Part shown: positions 1-10,715 of the stretch, piece after piece
How positions within the stretch are numbered: the stretch's first letter is position 1
Layout of the letters: each line of letters begins with the position of its first letter
NCBI GenBank assembly: GCA_029207755.1
Contig: JARCOQ010000002.1
Coordinates: forward strand, 110,843,745-110,907,744
Origin: Chamaea fasciata
Taxonomy: Eukaryota > Chordata > Aves > Passeriformes > Sylviidae
DNA length: 64,000 bases
Direction of reading: 5' to 3'
Made by a program: the position numbers and the translations under genes
The notes under the pieces: model-generated
Databases searched by the model: none
Told to the model about the DNA's origin: nothing
What the model saw: only the letters and a program-made list of their open reading frames with translations

Positions 1-3000
1 GGGACCTCAGTGGTCCTGCCAGTTCCATGGAACTAAAACAGGCAGGTGACTGCTCCCCTAAACAGGCTTTAATTTATAAACATCAATATTAATGTTAATA
101 ATCACCGTCATAACAACATCTGCTCTCTTTGGCTTTACATGACAACACCAGTCTTCAGGAGGGAACTATGATAAATTGAAAGCGCAGGTTCCTGCCATAA
201 ACAAAGCTGGGGAGACAACATTGGGAATAACACTGATCCTTGCTACTACAGTTTTCTTTCGTACATGGCGGAGTGTTGCAGGGTTAAAATGGCCATTCAA
301 AATGCCTCTGCTGTGTGATTAACTCTCAGCAAGTGAATATTCTTACTGACCCTGAGAACTGAAGGGTGTGTCATATGTTTCATTTCAGTCTCCAAAATCA
401 GGGGTTAGGGCAAAAGTAGGTGGAAAAAATATCATTTTAGGACACCAGGAGGTAAAAGACAAAATGTAAGAGAAAATTATAGGGCCATGTAAGCAGCCAG
501 TTCTCCAGAGGGCTGCACAGCATGTTTCCAGGTGTTTTACTAATCATGTTTTACATTGGTACTTGTTGAGAGAGTTGCTGCTAATGACTCTTCTCCTACT
601 CCAAACTCTCTGCCCAGAAAGGGAATAACAACAAATTTGGCAATCAATCCTTGAAGTTTCAGCACCAATCATGTCTGGCACAACTCACTAATCTAACCAT
701 GCATCTGCCTCTGTTTTCACCGCACATACCTTAATTACCACAAAGCCTGATTTACATTGTTATCTCTCAGGTGTATTTGATGTCTTCCTGTGGCCCCTTT
801 CAATTTCCAGATGAACTTTGGATACACCATCAGCCAGACAACACATTGTGGCTCTATGGTTTCCAGTGCTCTGTTACGACTGATTCTTTGATATTTTCTT
901 GATTTTATTTAATTTACCTTTCCCTAACTCTCAGTTAGCAATTATGAGAGGAGTATAGAGCCATGGGCACGCAGAGCTCAGTGGTGCTCAGCTGCCACAC
1001 TGCAGGTGACTGTCTGACCACATTGTGATAAAGAACAACAATTCTGCTTACTGTAGAAGAGTTTTCCAGATGAAATTTTTGCTTTCATAAATCTGATCTT
1101 TACTCACATTTTCTTGTCTTTCTAAGAAAAATTACTGCATTTTATTACTGGGTAATTTTCTGAAGTAACTTTGCTTTTGCATGTGGTACAACCAAAATCT
1201 TTGCATCTGCTATATATATGGGTATGTATATAAATACAGATATATGCACAGTAACATATGTGGAGGTATCTTGATTATGCTCATTTGGGGGAAATATTCA
1301 GAATTACAAAAGAGCAAATTCAGTGGTTAAAAGACATATTTTAACTGGGGCATGGTGCAATTCTTCCCTCTGATCTCTACTGTGACCTTATGCAAACCAC
1401 ATTGTTTCAGGAAATGTTCTGATCATTTTAGTCAGTGATTGTGAAGCAAGATTTTAAAGGAGGGTTTTAAGGCATATTACAGTTTCATATTCCATGGAAA
1501 TGCATGAGAAGGGAAAAGCACTCTTAGCTTGCCTAATCATTCAGCACTTGTATTAATGATACATTCATACACCTAATAACTTTCTGGGGTTAATTTTTAT
1601 GTTAATAATAATGAAAAGCCCACTGAAAGACAAATCATGAAAATGAGAATTTTAATGTCTGAATCACCACTGAAAGGACAGAGTGACAACACATGAATGG
1701 TCTATTAGATGCTCCCAAGCCTCTAAACCTTGGGACTGGCCTGAGTGCAGCATCAGACCTCTAAGTTCGTGGTAAGTGATTTAAACATGAAACATCTGGG
1801 GTTTTAGACAGTTGTGTCTAAAAAGCAAAGCTGCAACTCCCTCAAATATAGTTATTTTTAAAAACATAATAGTTTTTTAATTTTTTAAGGTACTTCTACC
1901 ATATCTTGAAATGAGAGAGGTGGCTGTGGACCTTTGCCCAGCAGACATACTCGGGAGGATTTGGGGCCAAACTTTTCAGTGTTGGCTCCTCGTAGCTTCA
2001 TAACACACTCAGTGTTGTGGGTTCCCATCCACTGGGTCCTCTGGCTTTGTCAGCTCAGTTTTCACACTCTTGTGAGCTGCTGTCAGGACAGTGCTTGAGG
2101 ATGTGGCACAGGGGAGGAGGGGATGAGGAGGATGGGATCCAGTGTGCTTCATCTCCATGTTACACTGGAGAGGTGCAGCAACAATGGACAGACAGACATG
2201 CTCAGCCCTCACCTTTCCCATTGTGTGGTCACAGCTCAGAGAAACCAGGAGGGGAGGGGACAGACTGGGCAAAAAGCAAGTGTGGGGATGCTGACCTGTT
2301 TCTGTTTGTTTGCTTTTTTGTAAAACTCATGGTGATAAAAAGCCAACATAAATCACAGTTACTCATCATATCTGCAGTTATTAGGGAGAGCTGTTCCTAG
2401 TTTCAGTCCTAATTATGGTACTAGTAATTTCAGATTTTATTTAAGTCAGTGTGAGGGACTGCAAAAAATCTCCCCATGAAAACAAGCAGTGACCATGAAG
2501 GTGTAAAATGAGATAATTACAGCCTGAAACAAAAGCAAAAAAAGTTGGTATTCAATTACCTCAACAATAATTAAAACTTGCATCTGACGGCCTTAACTGA
2601 AGCGTCTACTTAGGAACAGAAACCATTTTGTTCCTTGTTGGTTGTAATTTACATTCCTACCAAAGTGCTGGAATAAAAAAACAGGCCAGTGACCAAGTGG
2701 AGGTGTCTGTATAGCTTCAGGATTTAAACTCCCTTTTCTGCAACATGAACTTGGTTAGGGCGATTGGCTCTTTGCTTTCATTCACAACAGGTGCAGAAGC
2801 AGCCAAGTTCAGGTTCAAGAGCCTCTCAAAAGGCTCTTCAAGCCCACATGCCTTTCTCTGACTTGGTGTGAGAGCAGCGGGCTCCTCAAGCCCTCCAGGG
2901 CTGCTGCAGCACACCTGCCATTGAAAGCCTCCAGCAGGGACGATGAACAGCAGAACTGCTTCCATTTTTCAGGTGGAAAATAGTCCATTGTCAACAAACT

Positions 3001-4136
3001 CCTCCAGAGAAGGCAAAGGAAAGAAGATCATCAGCAGAGCGCTGTAGGGTGGTGAAGCCTCCACACACAACAGGTCCAGCATCTCTCTGAACACTCACAA
3101 GGAAACCAGAGCCTTCCCTTGTTTGCTTTCCCCTGAGGAGCTGTGTTGGGAGGCTGAAGCCCTCTAAGCACAATGAGGTGGGACCAGCCGATCCCAGCTG
3201 TGGGGACCCAGCAGCCAGACCCCAGGTCTCTGCCCCAGTTCTCAATGGAAACTGGTCAGGGCTGCACAACAGAGAAGAACAAATAACACAAAAGGAGGGT
3301 AAAGAGCAGTTATGAGAAACAACCTCCAAATGATGATCACATCTTGATGTATTTATTTACACTACTTCTCATAAATTCCACCGGCCACATCCTTAATCCC
3401 AAAAATTGTGAACTATGCAGCAGAAGCATTATTTTCCCTGGACAGGGATACATGCACTTTCAAGTCATTCCTTGGAAACCCTTCTACAATTAAGTCTTTA
3501 TTAAAACCTTTCAGACTAAATAGCAGGTAAACTTAGAAGAGGCTCCCTCCAGGTTTTGCCAGTAGATATGAAAGTGCTGTGTGTCCTGAGCACTTAACAG
3601 AGTGCTCCTTACAAAAATATTCTCCCTTCTTCCTTAATAAGGTCCATGTCCCAGGTGCCTGCTCATGTACACTCCCAAAGCTGACAGGTGAGAGACTGGG
3701 CAATCTCTGTTTCTTCAGGGCTTTTAAAATCCCCTTTTAAACAAAAGTTCTTTTAAAATTAATTTATGCTAAAAAAGAAGGCAATATCTCCTCCTTTAAC
3801 GCCCTTAACTCTGCAGGAAAACAAATGGTTCCACAGAACATTAGCAGCAATCAAAGGGCAAACCATCTATAGTTAATCAAAGTAAACATTACAGAAGACA
3901 AAAGTTTGCTTTCCCTTACAGTAAATGAGTGTATATAGATATCTACTTGGGCGAATAGGCTCCTCAGAAGGATTTTTTTCTGGAGAAAACCCATAAAACT
4001 TGGAAATTCCAAATAGATATTTTTATGTCTTACTCTGTAGTCATAAACTTCATGTACATTTACTGTAAAAGAACCATTGCCACTGATTACTACTGACTTA
4101 TTGCAAGCCAAGTGTTTCTTTGAAGCAATCTCATAA
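1..4136. other. Unique noncoding stretch, no gene seen
   Basis: I see no gene and no recognisable transposon here. The first 200 bases are AT-leaning, with clustered ATTA/TAAT cores around 70-105 of the kind homeodomain proteins bind, but nothing decisive. A short TA-alternating tract lies around 1210-1245. The longest open frame (2017-2400, + strand, 127 codons) overlaps an open frame on the other strand, has no domain and is probably chance. The segment from about 2720 to 3330 is richer in G and C, which lengthens chance open frames on the minus strand. Confidence 0.55.
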
Positions 4137-4620
4137 GGAATACATTTGCAATATTTTAAACGGCTAAAGTTAATGATCGTAGATGGAATTAAATTGAGCC
4201 ATTATTTGAAAGCCCTGCTACCATGCAAGGTGTACTTTTCTCACAATATGCCCGTCCCAGCCACACTGGCCCCCTCTCTGCAAGTTCTTTTCCTGCATTG
4301 TTCTAGCCCAGCAGTCATTCTGCATATTGACGTTCCTGTGCAAATAGACACGCTTAGAAATGAGGCTCCTTGGCATTTCCTGAACTTCAGAGTGTTTTCA
4401 AGTGCACTTCCTAATCCCTTTTACGCTTGAGAACGACTTGTGTAGTTTTAAAGAAGAAATATGAATTTTCATGGCATGAACACATGCTCTGTGATGAATA
4501 TAGATTTTGCAATGTGCGCCACGCTGTCCACTCGGAATGTGCTGCTGTCATAGGGAGAGTCACATGCTTGTTTCTCTTGAATAGAATTATGCTGTGAATA
4601 AGTCACTGTGAATCAAAGTG
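4137..4620. promoter_or_regulatory. Candidate conserved noncoding element
   Basis: This block has no simple repeats or transposon sequence and keeps scattered CpG dinucleotides (for example near 4160, 4177, 4331, 4351, 4423, 4517 and 4533), which are normally lost from neutral vertebrate DNA. AT-rich motif-like words (GTTAATGATCG near 4170, ATTAAATTGAG near 4189) sit beside GC-balanced sequence. A 94-codon open frame (4146-4430) crosses part of it but has no domain, so I do not call it coding. An enhancer-like conserved element is the best reading, by appearance only. An unrecognised exon is the main alternative. Confidence 0.3.
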
Positions 4621-6732
4621 TCTCCTAAACCAATAAAGTACTGTACAACAAGCTCAGTAACAACAGAACAGGGATCAAAGGGTTGCAAAAATCAAATAAC
4701 GTGATGAGATGGAGGTGGTCAAACATACAAGGTGTATGTTTAACTCTAGAGTCTTCAAGAAACTTTCAGCCTAGTTTAATTACTCATGGAAGATATTTTA
4801 ATGCTGCTTTGCAAGAGGTCTTTATCTTGCTGCATGTTATCTTCCCAATAAATTTCTCTTGCCCCTCAGGCCGAATCATTTCAGTAGAAGTGCATTGATC
4901 AGGGAGTGTAATGATTCTCTTCCCCCGCACCTGACATTTCTACCATTTCATTTTTAGAGTTTTTTTCCCTTGGTTTTCTCGATCATTAGCTGGTTTTATA
5001 TCTATGAGAGTGGATGACAGAACAGAGGGGATGCTTTCTTAGGTCCATTCAGCACAGCTCTATCATCCTGTTTTTACACCAACATAAAATTGGTTTAACA
5101 CAGTGATAAACCAGGCCTGTAACAGCCAGTCCTTCATATCTCAGGAAGACAGAGTTAATCTCTGGGGTTTGGGTACCCTTAGTTACTGCACAGTTGCTCT
5201 CAGAGTTGCTTTTTGTTTCATAATTAAGCTCACTGCTGTTTTGCCAGTCCCTCACATCTTGTGGAAGCTCGTGTGATATCCAGTGCACAGAAGCCTGAAT
5301 GTGCTTAGTTTTGAGAATATTCATCAGACTGGGGGATTTGGGTTTGCAGATCCCCTGTCAAAGGTATCTCACAGCTGTGTCTTGATAAACTCAAATGCTC
5401 ACATTTGCTCATCATCCAGAAGGGGAAAAAAAAAACCTGAATTGATCCTTGTAGCTCAAGAAGCAAGTTTTTGTAAGGCAGATGCAGAAAGACAGTTCTA
5501 GCTACTGGGATGCCTGTGTGAACAGCAAGGATACTTCCCATCATGTCAGGGTTTGACGAGTGTCACTGCACTGAGTCGGACTCTCTTTCAGCACTGCTTT
5601 GACATCCAGGCAGCCATCACTGTTAGAGCTGCAGTTTTGTCATAGCTGTCACACGAATTTTGTTTTCAGCTGGCTTCGTGTGTTTTTAAATCAATCCACA
5701 GCTCCTGCCATCAGGAGACATTTGTTTCTTAAGAGGAGAAAGATGTGCTGAGTGATGTGGGAAGAGGGACACCGTGAACACATTCAGAGGGGCTCTCAAG
5801 GATGCCAGTCCCACAGCTAGATCTCATGATTTCTTCTGGACATCTCAGAGGCCCTTCCAAAGCATCTCAAGCCACCTGTGTCCTATCTATCTGCTGTGGT
5901 TCCGTGCCCCTGCCCTGCCTGCTCCTTCTCACCAGGGTGGGTGGGCTCTTGCCTGCCTGCCCTGTAGTGAAACGCCTTTCTGCCAGTGCAGCTGAAACAA
6001 GGAAGGGTCAGGTTTTTGTCAGAGGCAGCTCCTGCAGCTGCTGGGGCTGGTGCAAGGACGGGGTAGCAGTGTATGACAGGAGCAGGCAGGACATCAAGCT
6101 GCCAATGAGCTTCATCTTCTGCTTATGGTTTCACATCTGGCTGAGTCCTGCAAGGAAGAGAGAGGAGACCCTGCCCCTCACCCTCTCTCCTCTCCCAGCC
6201 ACAGGCTCCTGGCCCATTCCCTCGGGATGGTTCTAGTGATCAGGTAGCCCTGGGGCAAATCAATTCAGGGAATTGACCTGGTGGAAATCCAACACTGCAC
6301 ATAAATAAATATGCAAGTAAAAGAACAATTTACTGCCAGATATGTCAGCCTGTCAAGTGAGCGGGCTCGCCCTGAGGCCATACAATTTCCAAAGCCAATA
6401 TGAGGAGGGAGAAGGGTGCCTGCAGCTGGGGAGGAAGGGCAGGGGAGATGGAGCTGGACATTTCTTTGCAGTGGAAGATTGGTGTTGTCCAGGCTGCTGT
6501 CAGTGAAAACCCACACCTTCTGGTTCTGTGACACCTGTGCTTAGAATGGAAGGGGGCTTAACAGAGGACAAAATTCATAGAGGAAAATTTTAGTTCCTGG
6601 AGATTCATTCATCAGGGTTGATTGATTAATTGGCAGACAGAAATAAACTTCTCTGGGCAAGTGGTTAAATTCTCTCTGTTGTGAGATTACCTTATCTCAG
6701 TTTTGTCAGATTACTTTATCTCAGCTGTGATC
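4621..6732. other. Unique noncoding stretch, GC-richer at 5.8-6.5 kb
   Basis: No gene is recognised. From about 5790 to 6530 the sequence is richer in G and C and carries overlapping open frames on both strands (up to 144 codons at 5802-6236). They contain no domain and are typical of GC-richer random sequence. A short duplication, GATTACCTTATCTCAG then GATTACTTTATCTCAG (about 6686-6725), lies just ahead of the CR1 insertion. It is too short and offset to be called a target-site duplication. Confidence 0.5.
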
Positions 6733-7073
6733 ATGGAAGGAGCCCAGAGACATCTACAACTCCCTGAGAGGAGGCTGTAGTGAGCTGGGGTCTGTGTCCT
6801 CTGCTGTGTCTCAAGTAAAAGGACAAGAAAGGATGGCCTGAAGTTGCACCAGGGGAGGTTCAGATTAGATGCTAGTGAAGAAATTCACTGACACAGTGAT
6901 CAGGCATTAGAATAAGTTGCCTAAAGGGTTGGTGGAGTCTCTGGAAGTGTTCAAGAACCATCTGGATGTGGCACCTGAGGACATGGTTTAGGGGTGATTA
7001 TGGTGGTGCCGGGTTGAGAGTGGGACTGGATGATCTTGCAGGTCTCTTCCAACCTCGATGATTCTGCAATTAG
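6733..7073 (+). mobile_element. CR1 LINE fragment, 3' end
   Basis: This is the 3' end of a chicken-repeat-1 (CR1) non-LTR retrotransposon in + orientation. Recognisable family words appear in order: CTACAACTCCCTGAGAGGAGG near 6757, the CAAGTTG-like AAGTTGCACCAGGGGAGGTT near 6841, TTCAGATTAGATGCTAG near 6860, a GACATGGTTTA word near 6979, and the terminal block GGACTGGATGATCTTGCAGG followed by TCTTCCAACC near 7024-7056. It ends in GATGATTCTGCAAT, a decayed form of the CR1 terminal octamer repeat. The copy is 5'-truncated, as nearly all CR1 insertions are, and has no coding capacity. The 5' boundary is approximate. Confidence 0.9.
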
Positions 7074-9424
7074 ACCCTGTAGGGACAAGGCTGCTTTTGT
7101 GAAAATCTGTAGCAGCAATGATTTTTGTCTTATCCATCACAGATCCCTGGAGTTCTCTGTTGGATGGCTGAAGGCTGGCAGGGTGACCCACTGCCCAAGA
7201 TCTGGGCTGCCTGCCTCACCTCCTGGCAGCCCCTAGAGAAGTCATTTGTGCACTCAGAAGCTCCTGACCCCACAGAACTAGGAACTCAATTTCCTCTGCA
7301 CAGCCAAAGCAGCAGAAGTGAAGAGGGGGCAAAAATACCACTCTGCTATCACTACCACTGAAGCAAAGATAAATACTTAACAAAATTGTTGGGTTTTATT
7401 TATTTAATCTTCAATATATATTTAAAAAAAAAAGAATATTTTTTTAAAAAAAGAATATCTATGTGTATTTAAAAAATAAAAAATATTTGTATTTAAATAA
7501 AATTAGCCTTGTTTGATACTACATGCTCATGATGCTCACCTTGCATTTTCCCCATGAAAACATGTGTGGTTTATTCTGACAAACCACTAGCCCTAGTAAA
7601 GAACAGATCCAAGTCTTTGGCAGGAAATTATGCTATGTAATTTAAAGCTCTTTTATACAAAGCATGTATATTTTCAGTCTAATGCAAGGTAGAGGAAATG
7701 CCACCACTGTTTTTCCTAAATGGATAGGATCTTGCTAATTTAAGGAAACCAAAAATAAAATTTCTGAAACTCTCATATTAAATTAAAATTTAAATAAAGT
7801 TAAAGAAACAAACCTTCTCAAACATTCTCCAAAGAAATTATTGTATTTTGCTGTCTTGGAATTTCACCAGGACTCTGTGGTTTTTTTCAATTCTCATTTT
7901 TTGCATAACCACCTCTTTGTCCTCTAGTCTGCACTGATCTGAATTTACAGGGTTTGCTGCCACCTTTTTCAGTTACTGAATTCAGAAAGATTCCTCTTTA
8001 AGCAATCTTACCTGTTCTAAGCATATTTTGAAATCATTTATCTGCCTATTAGTTACACTAATAACTTCAGGATGGCTTTGTATGTGCAGTACGTCAACAG
8101 GTCCAGTTTTCTATCCTTAATAAATACACCTAATAAAGTTGCTGAAAAATTTGTGTCTCTGTGTGCACAAAAGGAAATGAGCTCCAAAACTGGTAACATT
8201 TGGAGAGGAAAAAAATGTGGCAACTTTTTTTCTGCTTTGTGAAATTCTTAGGTTTCAGCAGTCATGCACATGGTGCGTATGGTCTATCAGTATAATTTAC
8301 CTGAGCTCATTCACCATTTCAGCCAGTGAAAAGCTCACCACCTGTGCTAGATGCTAAAATATTGATAAATAATATATGTGGAAATTAGTTACTGTTAATG
8401 TATAAGATGTTGCTATATTAAAAAGTTCCCACTAGGCAGAATGAATTTGTATAATTAAGATCATTTATCTGTAAAAAAGTGAGTGTTTGAAGTTGCCAAT
8501 GATATGTATCACAACATTATCAGAAATTATTAAAAAGTCCACACTGAAAAAAAGGAAGGGAGCAGTTCTCTACAAAGGTAAGATAGTGGAACTTTGGAGC
8601 TTCTGAAAATCCTTAAATGCTCGACACTCATATAAAATGTATTGTTTATTCAAGATTTGTTATTAAACTCAAATAAAATGCTTTGTTTATTTAAGATTTG
8701 TTATTCAACATAAGTATGAAGACTGACAAGAATGTTATGTAAGTAACTCAGTGAAACTTGCAGGACACAGCATCATCTTATTTACTTGGTTTTAAATGTC
8801 TGCTCAATGACATGAGCATACAAGACCTGTGCTTTGTTTAAAGTTCTGATGGATAATTCAGGGCAAGTAATTTCATCTCCCTGTGTCTTAATTTTTTTAC
8901 ACTCATCTCTGTGCTGGAGGATACTGGGATGTAGTACTGGAAATAGTAAGGGTTTAATTATCTCCTTCTGAGCATCATTGCTCTTACCTCAGGACAGCAC
9001 AGAAGAGAAATTACAAATACACGAAGCTTTTCAGGTTTCTTTGACCCCCCCCCTTAGAAGACAAAAAATAAGTTAAAAGGTGTTGCTCACTGACACACTA
9101 GGGGAAAAATTTTATTTCCATTAAAGAAGATGGGGGTTTGCCACCATTCTCAACAGGGCTGGGTTTGATTTGTCTTTGATGGGATTTTGCACACTGCCTC
9201 ATTTCAAACTATGCTTATTACATATTTCGCTTCAATTTGTAAGGGAAAACATCTCAACTTGCAAAGGAAAACCTCTCCTCTGGAGGGATGTTATGCATAA
9301 AGAAGGTGATGAGGAGCAGCCATTTCATCCAGAAAGATTTAACAATGAGAGTCTGGCTTTAAATTTATCACAAGAAGAAATAAAATAGCCACCTAAACTG
9401 TGGGCATTGTTTTGACTCTAAAAT
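7074..9424. other. AT-rich noncoding stretch
   Basis: No gene is seen. A low-complexity A/T block occupies about 7395-7505, including a repeated poly-A plus GAATAT word. The remainder is AT-leaning unique sequence with many stops in all frames. A run of nine C lies at 9045-9053. The 72-codon frame at 9170-9388 is probably chance. Confidence 0.55.
8632..8712. repeat. Two-copy 41-bp tandem duplication
   Basis: Two adjacent copies of an AT-rich unit start at 8632 and 8673, a period of 41 bases. Both begin ATAAAATG and contain AAGATTTGTTATT. Over the first 37 positions I count four differences, about 89 percent identity, so the duplication is not very recent. Confidence 0.8.
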
Positions 9425-9790
9425 ATGCACCTTTGTTCCATGCCTTGGCTGCCGTGGAGGTATCAGATGTTTGAGGTGCTGCCCAAGAAGAACAGGCAGG
9501 TTTATTGCTGTTCCTTGCTTCTGTTTTTTTTTCCAAGCTGCAGCAATCAAACGAACAAGGAAAGTCGTTTCTCCAAGGTGGAGTAGATATCTGTTAACAT
9601 GCCTGCTGATTTTATGGTGGAGGAGAAGGAACATAGCTGTAACTGCTCGCTGTAGAACACTCTTAAACTTGCATTTATTTACATAGCATCTATGGCATTT
9701 AGCCGACTGAAGAGAATTGATTAGCAAGGAGGCTGTTAAACAGCAGTCCTCTAGCAGGCACTGCACCGAGGATTAGAGGTTTATTTCACT
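9425..9790. promoter_or_regulatory. Candidate conserved noncoding element
   Basis: The block is repeat-free and mixes AT-rich motif-like words with retained CpGs (AATCAAACGAACAAGG near 9545, AAGTCGTTTC near 9562, TTAGCCGACTG near 9699, TGCACCGAGG near 9761). Open frames cross it on both strands (132 codons minus, 71 plus) without any domain. Long frames on both strands with no protein family are common in slowly evolving noncoding DNA, so I favour a regulatory element. No alignment was available. Confidence 0.28.
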
Positions 9791-10197
9791 AATTGCCCTC
9801 CTGTAGTCTTTATGAGTCAGTTCTGAAAAAATAAAGGAGCGCTCCAAACTGTGTTTGGAATAAAAGCAGAGTGATGCTTTTCACAGCACAGAAATCCCAT
9901 AGATGAGCTCTTTTAGAAATGGGTTTAGGATTTTCCAGCCAAATTTTCCTCTCTGGTGAACTCTTGCTGTATCCCTACTATGCTGTTTAACCCTAGAATG
10001 CACGGCATGCTGAAAACCAGACCTGCAGCTGACACATTATTAAAGATGTTGTTTTCCTAGCTGTCCACCACAGCTACCTGGGATGTAGGAGCAACACACC
10101 TTTTTCTTTGGAGATATTTTTATCAGGGGAAGCAGAACTAAAGCCCTCACCTCTGTGGTTTTAAAAGCTAATCAGACAAAAGGAGATGTGCACCCTT
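9791..10197. other. Short unique noncoding stretch
   Basis: Nothing recognisable is present: no open frame of note, no transposon sequence and no tandem repeat. Confidence 0.5.
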
Positions 10198-10410
10198 AAG
10201 AGCGGTGTTGGTGCTCACACGAAGGGCTGCCCGGCTCCAGCTGCCTCCCGGAGGTTTCCGGGGCATGGACAGCACCACTAGAGGGCTCACAAAGTATTTA
10301 AAGGGTTATTACATGTGCTACACGAAAAATACTCTCATTTTACTTTCTATTCCCCCATTTGTTCGAGTAACGAATTTCAGACCCGAACCTGCCGAAGAGT
10401 GCCTTTATTT
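10198..10410. promoter_or_regulatory. Local CpG cluster, candidate regulatory element
   Basis: About ten CpG dinucleotides fall within roughly 210 bases (GAGCGG, CACGAAG, CCCGGC, CCCGGAGG, TTCCGGGG, CACGAAA, TTCGAG, AACGAA, CCCGAA, GCCGAAG), while the surrounding kilobases have very few. It is too short and not GC-rich enough for a classical CpG island. Retained CpG with no repeat content suggests an unmethylated or constrained element, such as an enhancer or a minor promoter. It includes the CTCF-like site listed separately. Confidence 0.35.
10275..10286 (+). promoter_or_regulatory. CTCF-like core motif
   Basis: CCACTAGAGGGC matches every position of the vertebrate CTCF core CCASYAGRKGGC except the last G, where the run reads GGGC. 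It is preceded by AGCA and followed by TCAC. It sits in the local CpG cluster, as many real CTCF sites do. A short motif match alone has a substantial false-positive rate in 64 kb. Confidence 0.4.
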
Positions 10411-10658
10411 TAAAGTCAGCCCCATTCAGTGTCACAGGTTCCCCTCCACATGGGGACACTTCCACCTCCTGACCTCTCCTGTGTAAACAGGCCTTCCATG
10501 GAAAACAGTTTTGGCCTGATAATGCTGCCAGAGGCACCAGAGTCACCAGCCAGAGGCAGCCGTTCTGCAAAGCAGCACCTGCCCTTGCCACTGCTTCCAG
10601 AGGAATGGGGGCGTTCAGATATAACGAAATTGAGGAATTTTATATGTCAGTGCTTCAG

Positions 10659-10709
10659 AAAAAAACCCAACCAACCAAAACCCCCCAAAAACCCCAAACA
10701 AAAAAAAAA
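10659..10709. repeat. A/C-only low-complexity tract
   Basis: The + strand holds 51 consecutive bases that are only A or C, including ACCCAACCAACCAAAACCCC. Similar tracts occur at 22977-23042 and 60504-60558. It is simple sequence; the apparent Pro/Lys-rich peptide across it is an artefact. Confidence 0.85.
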
Positions 10710-10715
10710 GCCCCA

